From Meghimatium bilineatum (lineage: Eukaryota; Mollusca; Gastropoda; Stylommatophora; Philomycidae): 64,000 bases of DNA. Positions 57,308-64,000 of the stretch are shown here, piece after piece. Position 1 is the stretch's first letter. Every line of letters starts with the position of its first letter. The notes under the pieces were generated by a model. It was not told the origin of the DNA and did not search any database. It was given only the letters and a program-made list of their open reading frames with translations. The DNA is taken from assembly GCA_034231615.1 (NCBI GenBank), contig CM067315.1, positions 9,757,915-9,821,914 of the forward strand, in the 5' to 3' direction. The translations under genes and the position numbers were made by a program.

Positions 57308-58478
57308 ACTGCATCCTCTCTGGAAACTGAAAACTGCACCCTCTCTTGAAAACTGCATCCTCTCTGGAAAACTGCATCCTCTCTGGAAAACTGCATCCTC
57401 TCTGGAAAACTGAAAACTGCATCCTCTCTTGAAAACTGCATCCTCTCTGGAAAACTGCATCCTCTCTGGAAACTGAAAACTGCATCCTCTCTTGGAAACT
57501 GCATCCTCTCTGGAAAACTGCATCCTCTCTGGATACTGAAAACTGCATCCTCTCTTGAAAACTGCATCCTCTCTTGAAAATTGCATCCTCTCTTGAAAAC
57601 TGCATCCTCTCTGGAAAACTGCATCCTCTCTGCATCCTCTCTGGAAAACTGCATCCTCTCTGGAAAACTGCATCCTCTCTGGAAAACTGCATCCTCTCTG
57701 GAAAACTGCATCCTCTCTGGAAAGATCAAGAGAACCGACAACTGCATCCTCTCTGCATCCTCTCTGGAAACTGAAAACTGCATCCTCTCTGGAAACTGCA
57801 TCCTCTCTGGAAACTGAAAACTGCATCCTCTCTTGAAAACTGCATCCTCTCTTGAAAACTGCATCCTCTCTGGAAAACTGCATCCTCTCTGCATCCTCTC
57901 TGGAAAGATCAAGAGAACCGACAACTGCATCCTCTCTGGAAAACTGCATCCTCTCTGGAAAACTGCATCCTCTCTGGAAAACTGCATCCTCTCTGGAAAA
58001 CTGCATCCTCTCTGGAAAACTGCATCCTCTCTGGAAAGATCAAGAGAACCGACAACTGCATCCTCTCTGCATCCTCTCTGGAAACTGAAAACTGCATCCT
58101 CTCTGGAAACTGCATCCTCTCTGGAAACTGAAAACTGCATCCTCTCTTGAAAACTGCATCCTCTCTTGAAAACTGCATCCTCTCTGGAAAACTGCATCCT
58201 CTCTGCATCCTCTCTGGAAAACTGCATCCTCTCTGGAAAACTGCATCCTCTCTGGAAAACTGCATCATCTCTGGAAAACTGCATCCTCTCTGGAAAACTG
58301 CATCCTCTCTGGAAAACTGCATCCTCTCTGCATCCTCTCTGGAAAGATCAAGAGAACCGACAACTGCATCCTCTCTGGAAAACTGCATCCTCTCTGGAAA
58401 ACTGCATCCTCTCTGGAAAACTGCATCCTCTCTGGAAAACTGCATCCTCTCTGGAAAGATCAAGAGAACCGACAAGAG
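57308..58478. repeat. Minisatellite, 19-bp unit with higher-order repeats
   Basis: CTGGAAAACTGCATCCTCT units with 12-bp and 24-bp length variants. A marker word AAAGATCAAGAGAACCGACA occurs at 57721, 57904, 58035, 58343 and 58455. The blocks starting at 57721 and 58035 are almost identical for about 180 bp. Long frames on both strands (QFSREDAVF on -) are by-products. Confidence 0.95.
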
Positions 58479-58509
58479 ACTGAGATACTGATTCTCTTAA
58501 ATATCTGAA

Positions 58510-58590
58510 GAAACGGCAAGCAGAACACTTATGGTATTATCACTTGTATAGTGATGCTGTTTCCTGATTAATAATCAAGATAATTCCATA
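58510..58590 (+). mobile_element. Dispersed repeat F1, decayed 3' fragment
   Basis: GCAGAACACTTATGG and TAATAATCAAGATAATTCC align loosely with the F1 3' third. Confidence 0.5.
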
Positions 58591-58644
58591 AAACATAGGA
58601 AATCTTTACCAATTCATTGCTTCATTATCAGATAACAGAAGATT

Positions 58645-58822
58645 ATGTCAAACTGAGTTTTGAATATGAAGACTCCAGAGGAAAACTGAGTTTTGAATAT
58701 GAAGACTCCAGAGGCAAACTGAGTTTTGAATATGAAGACTCCATAGGCAAACTGAGTTTTGAATATGAAGACTCGAGAGGCAAACTGAGTTTTGAATATG
58801 AAGACTCGAGAGGCAAACTCTG
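58645..58822. repeat. Minisatellite, 33-bp unit, 5.3 copies
   Basis: AAACTGAGTTTTGAATATGA units; 33 = 3 x 11 gives KLSFEYEDSRG on +, treated as spurious. Confidence 0.94.
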
Positions 58823-58964
58823 AGTTTAGGATGACAAGACTCCAGCGTCTAGAGACAATGGTAGAAAATAGAAACAATTAAGACACTCTAAGAGATAGGA
58901 GAAAATAACTTACAGAGGAAGAATTGTGTTGAACGTTGAAGGAAATAAGTTAAGGAAGAAGTAA

Positions 58965-59145
58965 ACTGATCCTGGAATCTCATGGGTGCAGTTGAAGAAG
59001 AAGTTCTAGAATCTCACGGATGCAGTTGAAAAAGATATTCTGGAATCCCACGGATGCAGTTGAAAAAGAGATTCTGGAATCTAACGGACGCAGTTGAAAA
59101 AGAGATTCTGGAATCTAACGGACGCAGTTGAAGTAGAGATTCTAG
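58965..59145. repeat. Tandem repeat, about 34-bp unit, 5 copies
   Basis: CAGTTGAAAAAGAGATTCTG and GGAATCTAACGGACG. Confidence 0.9.
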
Positions 59146-59224
59146 TAGAAAAATCATTAGAGTGCAAATGTTCCAGCCCTATTCCTCACGTGGAACTAAA
59201 AGGAACAATAAAATAGTCAGTATA

Positions 59225-59300
59225 TGTCACCTGTGACGTAATTCGAACCCGATACCTAGGCTGTCACAGACTCGTTCTGTACCACTCCGTCACGGAAACC
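59225..59300 (-). mobile_element. tRNA-derived SINE head
   Basis: The minus strand shows CCGTGACGGAGTGGTACAGA (A-box region) and GGGTTCGAATTAC (B box). It resembles the head of the SINE at 61755-61960. Confidence 0.68.
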
Positions 59301-59318
59301 GCACGAATAATGAAAGTG

Positions 59319-59460
59319 TCATGTGACGTATTCCTTCCAGAACGTTGTCTTCCCAATGAACTCTCTGAACCTCTCTCTGTCTTGGGCGATGTGGATTGCA
59401 TTTTCTAGCGATGTATTCATATTATCTTTAATGTCGTCAGTCCATCGTCTTATATGAAAG
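59319..59460 (-). mobile_element. RTE-like LINE tail fragment
   Basis: The minus strand reads RRWTDDIKDNMNTSLENAIH, AQDRERFREFIGKTT and FWKEYVT, the D..RFR/W terminus of RTE-like elements, without a stop until 59319. Confidence 0.78.
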
Positions 59461-59810
59461 TACTTAAATTTAATGAAGAAAAATGTACAGACCGAAATAT
59501 AACGAAACAAATGGGAACTAACCGAAAATACACAACAGAACAATGGACAACAATGGGCAACATTCAATTGTGAGGGATTCTAGCCTCAGCTAACCGAGAA
59601 CTGGTGTTTATGTGTACGCATGCTTCACGTCCACTGGTTCGAGAGCTGTACTAAGTCTTCATAGGAGGCTGGAGACTGTAAAATTCCCCATACAGGAGTA
59701 TTCCTCTAGATACTCTGTGTGTAGATGGTTGACGATCTTTCATGTTTCATATTACTGTGTATAATAACCAGTGACCTTATATTGACATTCTCTGTCTGTA
59801 TAAAGTAATA

Positions 59811-59962
59811 TCTTCCTTCATTCTCAAACTCCCGCAGGATCTCTTTTGTAGCAGGACAATGCTCCTACTTGATTTCCAGCAGATTGTAGTCCAGATACAG
59901 GAAATGCGTTGAGTCGCGGTTTTTTTTTTGTTGCGCCAATTACACGTCCGTTTTCGGCGGTA
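59811..59962 (-). mobile_element. SINE-like family F2, copy 6
   Basis: CATTCTCAAACTCCCGCAGG through TTACACGTCCGTTTTCGGCGG, with a T-run expansion near 59921. Confidence 0.8.
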
Positions 59963-60111
59963 AAATGTATATCTAAAAAAATGATTTAGCAGTAACTTAA
60001 AAACACAAATTACATGTCTGCTTAACAGGAAAGAAATAAATCTGTTTTATACCAGCTATTTTTATTTATGTTTGGTATGTAGCAGGAAAAAAGACCAAAA
60101 TAATGCATATC

Positions 60112-60268
60112 ACCAGAGAGTGGACACACAGCTACAATAGCTGTTGTCAGCGAACAGCTAGACAACAACAGAAGTGGACACACAGCTACAATAGATGTTG
60201 GCAGCAAACAGCTAGACAACAACAGAAGTGGACACACAGCTACAATAGCTGTCGGTAACGAACGGCTA
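60112..60268. repeat. Tandem repeat, 54-bp unit, 3 copies
   Basis: GTGGACACACAGCTACAATA and CAGCTAGACAACAACAGAA. Confidence 0.92.
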
Positions 60269-60309
60269 GACAATTCCAACGACTTTGAAAATCTTGGGTA
60301 ACTATTAAC

Positions 60310-60865
60310 AGAATAAAAGGTTGTTAGCAGAAATCAGAAAGAGATTAGTAATAGCCCAGCACAAACATCACATTTACAAATTCTATGACACGAAGCAAAC
60401 AGAAAAAAAAAACACAGCTAGAAATATTAATAAGCCATATTTTGCCAGTGGCAATCTACGGCTGTCAGACCTGGGTAAAGAAAATCGAAACAGACATGAA
60501 AATATCATCATTTGAAATGAAAAAGAAAGGTCGTACATATATCACTGATAGAAAAATGACACAACACAGACATCCTCAAAGACTTGAATATAGAAGAATG
60601 TTATACTTCTCAAAACCATCAAAAAGTCAAGCTAACATATTGTCATGTGAAAAGACACCATTGTTTAAAAAGATTAACCGTGAATGGAAATCCCCCAGTG
60701 AGGAGAACGAGAGCCACACCTAAGACGTTGATAGACACAGAATATCAAAGAACGTTTGATTGTGTCACTGGAATAATTGGTGCTGCTCGTACAGAACCTA
60801 GAGACAATGGCAATGAGGGTAACGTTCCACAAAGGACGTTCCACATAGGAGATGTGAAAGAATAG
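60310..60865 (+). mobile_element. RTE-like LINE fragment, frameshifted
   Basis: The + strand reads LLAEIRKRLVIAQHKHH (60318-60370), then after a frame change LEILISHILPVAIYGCQTWV (near 60420-60480, the LVLPVLLYG.ETW thumb motif), then a third frame VKRHHCLKRLTVNGNPPVRR and DTEYQRTFDCVTGIIGAARTE. At least two frameshifts. A near-duplicate of its end (ACATAGGAGA-G-G) recurs near 60910. Confidence 0.8.
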
Positions 60866-61200
60866 TACAGAATTGCGGTGATGTCAACGTTCCAAAAAAG
60901 GACATGTCACATAGGAGAAGATTCTGTCAAGGAATAGTATAGCTTCCGTCTCAGACACCACGTAGCCATGTTCAAAGTCGGCCACACAGTGCATCAAGAA
61001 CGTATAGAATGCAATACCAAACTACTGAAGTAAAATAAAGCATATTAAATCATTATATTCAACAAATGTTGAGTTGATCATTACGCGGTGAATGTGACAT
61101 TCTATTATCATTGGTCATTTAATGTCTACCTTCCATGATAACGTGCAGTCTTTTCAACCACGGACTTAAGTCCAGTTTGGTCTTGGAATTCGTTTAAAAT
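60866..61200. other. No recognisable feature
   Basis: Intronic AT-rich sequence; nothing recognised. Confidence 0.4.
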
Positions 61201-61202
61201 TC

Positions 61203-61742
61203 ACGACTGGAATTCGTAATTTAGATGACCTGACACAACGATTTATTTTCGCAGTATGAATTCGTGATTTAGGTGACCTGTCACAACGATTTATTTCTGC
61301 AGTATGGAATTCGTGATTTAGGTGACCTGTCACAACGATTTATTTCCGTTGTATGGAATTCGTGATTTAGGTGACCTGTCACAACGATTTATTTCTGCAG
61401 TTTGGAATTCGTGATTTAGGTGACCTGTCACAACGATTTATTTCTGCAGTATGGAATTCGTGATTTATGTGACCTGTCACAACGATTTATTTCTGCAGTA
61501 TAGAATTTGTGATTTAGGTGACCTGTCACAACGATTTATTTCCGCAGTATGGAATTCGTGATTTAGGTGACCTGTCACAACGATTTATTTCTGCAGTTTG
61601 GAATTCGTGATTTAGGTGACCTGTCACAACGATTTCTTTCTGCAGTATAGAATTTGTGATTTAGGTGACCTGTCACAACGATTTATTTCTGCAGTATGGA
61701 ATTCGTGATTTAGGTGACCTGTCACAACAATTTATTTCCACA
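61203..61742. repeat. Minisatellite, 49-bp unit, about 11 copies
   Basis: GATTTAGGTGACCTGTCACA in each unit, including a short GTGACCTGTCAC near-palindrome. Confidence 0.95.
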
Positions 61743-61754
61743 GTATACGAAATG

Positions 61755-61960
61755 CTGCTATCATATTGGTAGCATATCCTATTCAGGACGTAGCTATTTT
61801 TATGGCTCTGGTTATTTTCTAGTCAGTATAAATACGTTCAGTAGTTTGCCATTGCTTTCTGAACGGTCCGGATGCACAATTGCCTGTGGCTGGGATCGAA
61901 CTCGGTAACTTGGCCGTCACAAATGTGCCCTGTACCACTTTGTCACAGAGCTAATATGGT
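61755..61960 (-). mobile_element. tRNA-derived SINE
   Basis: The minus strand shows CTGTGACAAAGTGGTACAGG (A-box region), GAGTTCGATCCCAGC (B box), then GTGCATCCGGACCGTTCAGA and AGTAGTT-type body to about 61755. Ends 84 bp before the PDZ exon. Confidence 0.78.
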
Positions 61961-62019
61961 AGGCTGAATGTACGTACTATGTTTAATTATTTTAGAATCA
62001 GACGATTAACAAGTTGACA

Positions 62020-62043
62020 TGACAACGCCTTTTGTTTCCACAG
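62020..62043 (+). promoter_or_regulatory. 3' splice site of the PDZ exon
   Basis: ACGCCTTTTGTTTCCACAG: pyrimidine tract and CAG directly before the coding frame; a strong acceptor. Confidence 0.88.
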
Positions 62044-62178
62044 CTGAGCACTGATTGGACACAACTTGAAGTTATTGATTTAATTAACGACGGAACTGGA
62101 CTGGGATTCGGCATTATTGGAGGTCGCAGTACAGGTGTTGTGGTAAAGACAGTTCTCCCAGGAAGCATAGCTGACCAG
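62044..62178 (+). CDS. Exon encoding the first half of a PDZ domain (MUPP1/PATJ-like scaffold)
   Basis: 135 bp, 45 codons, phase 0 at both ends, between CAG (62041-62043) and the donor GTAAGT (62179). The peptide begins [19 protein letters not shown], has the carboxylate-binding loop GLGFGIIGG at residues 20-28, and continues [18 protein letters not shown]. That covers strand A, the GLGF loop, strand B and strand C with the G.V.K.V.PGS.AD motif. The second half of the fold (the GD.IL and helix B part) would be in the next exon, beyond this window's recognisable sequence. [12 protein letters not shown] and VVVKTVLPG point to the second PDZ of the MUPP1/MPDZ and PATJ family, multi-PDZ scaffolds of the Crumbs-Pals1 apical polarity complex that bind C-terminal peptides at the membrane. 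Family assignment rests on recalled motif similarity; PDZ identity is firm. Confidence 0.93.
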
Positions 62179-62184
62179 GTAAGT
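62179..62184 (+). promoter_or_regulatory. 5' splice site of the PDZ exon
   Basis: GACCAG followed by GTAAGT, a consensus donor. Confidence 0.9.
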
Positions 62185-62209
62185 TATGATCTTCTCTAGC
62201 ATGCTGATT

Positions 62210-62370
62210 GTTCTTCTTCTTCTTCAGAGTTAATTCTTAAACTCCCGCTAGTTCTCTCATATAACAGGAAAATGGACTACAAGAATTCCAGCAGGGTGTA
62301 GTGCAGAGAATGGAAATTCGCTTTGTCCCCGTTTTATTTGCGCCAATGGTCCGACACATCCGTCTTAGAT
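62210..62370 (-). mobile_element. SINE-like family F2, copy 7
   Basis: TTCTTCTTCTTCAGAGTTAA at the tail and CCAATGGTCCGACACATCCG at the head. It begins about 30 bp inside the intron, directly after the PDZ exon donor. Confidence 0.85.
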
Positions 62371-62527
62371 GGGATTCTGGTTGCTGAATACGTAGGTTTA
62401 TATCGAGATATTACTCTTCTTCTTTCTCGTTCTTTTGTTGAAGGCATACGTTGACGTGAATCTCTTCAATGTACTAATTTTTCCAAGTCACATTTTCTTT
62501 AGTGGTCGAAAATCATAAGGAAAAGCT

Positions 62528-62672
62528 AGGAATGTAGAATATAGAATGTGATATATCTAGCCATATAGAAAGGCTAGTAATATAAAATATAGAATGTGAT
62601 ATATCTAGCCATATAGAAAGGCTAGTAATATAAAATATAGAATGTGATATATCTAGCCATATAGAAAGGCTA
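62528..62672. repeat. Tandem repeat, 48-bp unit, 3 copies
   Basis: GTGATATATCTAGCCATATA in each copy. Confidence 0.93.
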
Positions 62673-62948
62673 GGATAGAAACATTTTTGAAAGTGTGCCA
62701 CATGTTGAAACCACAAGTTTAGGATAATAGAAACAGCAATTATAAATGTAAAAATGACCAATACTCTGTATGAAAATAGATACATGATTTTTATTCCTAC
62801 GCTTATTACAAAAAATAATGTGCAAAATAAGGACAATATGACATATTATTGAAGACCTATCTATAAAAAATAAGCATGTACGGCAAACAAAAACTTATCT
62901 TGCCTATGATAGCTGGAGGCAACTAATATGTTGTTTTTAAGTAGAAAG

Positions 62949-63062
62949 ATGAAAATTCCATGGACAGAAAAGAAAAAGAATATAAAAGTTCTCAGAGATG
63001 CTGGAGTAAAACGACAAATTTTAGCTAAAATTAGAAGTAGACAATCAAGATTTTTAGGGCGT
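62949..63062 (+). mobile_element. RTE-like LINE fragment, left part
   Basis: The + strand reads MKIPWTEKKKNIKVLRDAGV then KRQILAKIRSRQSRFLGR, homologous to 10583-10700 of the decayed RTE. It runs directly into the 30-bp array. Confidence 0.78.
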
Positions 63063-63838
63063 GATGAGTTAAGCAAAACTTGAACATTTAGCAATGAATT
63101 AAGCAAAACTTGAACATTTAGTAATGAGTTAAGCAAAACTTGAACATTTAGTAATGAGTTAAGCAAAACTTGAACATTTAGTAATGAGTTAAGCAAAACT
63201 TGAACATTTAGTAATGAGTTAAGCAAAACTTGAACATTTAGTAATGAGTTAAGCAAAACTTGAACATTTAGTAATGAGTTAAGCAAAACTTGAACATTTC
63301 GTAATGAGTTAAGCAAAACTTGAACATTTAGTAATGAGTTAAGCAAAACTTGAACATTTAGTAATGAGTTAAGCAAAACTTGAACATTTCGTAATGAGTT
63401 AAGCAAAACTTGAACATTTAGTAATGAGTTAAGCAAAACTTGAACATTTAGTAATGAGTTAAGCAAAACTTGAACATTTAGTAATGAGTTAAGCAAAACT
63501 TGAACATTTCGTAATGAGTTAAGCAAAACTTGAACATTTAGTAATGAGTTAAGCAAAACTTGAACATTTAGTAATGAGTTAAGCAAAACTTGAACATTTA
63601 GTAATGAGTTAAGCAAAACTTGAACATTTCGTAATGAGTTAAGCAAAACTTGAACATTTAGTAATGAGTTAAGCAAAACTTGAACATTTCGTAATGAGTT
63701 AAGCAAAACTTGAACATTTAGTAATGAGTTAAGCAAAACTTGAACATTTCGTAATGAGTTAAGCAAAACTTGAACATTTAGTAATGAGTTAAGCAAAACT
63801 TGAACATTTAGTAATGAGTTAAGCAAAACTTGAACATA
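63063..63838. repeat. Minisatellite, 30-bp unit, about 26 copies, derived from RTE sequence
   Basis: GAGTTAAGCAAAACTTGAAC followed by ATTTAGTAAT, nearly perfect; an ATTTCGTAAT variant recurs in alternating patterns. The word ACTTGAACATTTAGTAA is part of the RTE at 10717-10733. 30 bp keeps a 321-codon minus frame open. Confidence 0.96.
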
Positions 63839-63965
63839 TAGTAAACACCGGAACGATCAAGGGGTGAAGAGACAGAGGAAGACAAAGAGATAAATTTCTG
63901 GATGGGTTGTCATTGTGACACAAAAAGAAGTCACTAACTCAATAACAACACCACGTCCATACATT
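63839..63965 (+). mobile_element. RTE-like LINE fragment, right part
   Basis: GTAAACACCGGAACGATCAA, GAAGAGACAGAGGAAGACAA and GGATGGGTTGTCATTGTGAC continue the alignment with 10731-10810, so the array sits inside one LINE copy. Confidence 0.75.
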
Positions 63966-64000
63966 ATTGGGCTTATGTCCATGTTAGTTGACCGAAAACA

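Overview
This looks like intronic DNA of an invertebrate animal genome, most likely a lophotrochozoan and possibly a mollusc. That is an inference from AT-rich sequence, RTE-type LINEs, Penelope-like elements, tRNA-derived SINEs and very many minisatellites. I see no prokaryotic gene organisation. Nearly all long open reading frames are tandem repeats whose unit length happens to keep frames open.

The only host coding sequence I can support is on the + strand near the right end. A 45-codon exon (62044-62178) has perfect splice borders and encodes the first half of a PDZ domain, closest in my reading to the second PDZ of the MUPP1/PATJ polarity scaffolds. A phase-compatible candidate exon lies upstream at 53151-53413 and encodes a Ser/His/Gln-rich linker. 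They are separated by an 8.6 kb intron, and everything to the left of 53151 would be intron or intergenic DNA.

The rest is a mosaic. (1) I list more than 50 tandem arrays, almost all with unrelated units of 11-68 bp; summing my intervals gives roughly a third of the window. The largest are 4695-5226 (15 bp), 18691-20940 (18 bp), 21208-22673 (57 bp), 23233-24175 (37 bp), 41015-42895 (two related 22-bp arrays), 53780-55045 (14 bp), 57308-58478 (19 bp with higher-order structure) and 63063-63838 (30 bp). (2) Decayed retroelements: RTE-type LINE 3' ends, one LINE endonuclease fragment, one LINE RNase H fragment, and three Penelope-like copies with GIY-YIG domains. (3) SINE-like families: tRNA-headed SINEs, plus two unclassified families (F2, about 160 bp; F3, about 280 bp) that share a 3' module ending in (GAA)n, and a third unclassified dispersed repeat, F1 (400 bp or more). 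(4) DNA transposons: a decayed hAT transposase, a 210-bp hAT-type MITE, a Tigger/pogo-like MITE and other inverted-repeat elements.

Several insertions can be dated relative to one another because target-site duplications are intact: F1 in a Penelope copy, a SINE in another Penelope copy, F2 in a Tigger-like MITE, F2 in a 41-bp minisatellite, and a hAT MITE in an F3 copy. Two links between layers stand out. The 30-bp array at 63063-63838 grew out of RTE coding sequence, and the 53-bp array at 52860-53133 places a splice-acceptor-like motif in every unit directly in front of the linker exon. I found no new enzymatic or defence system.
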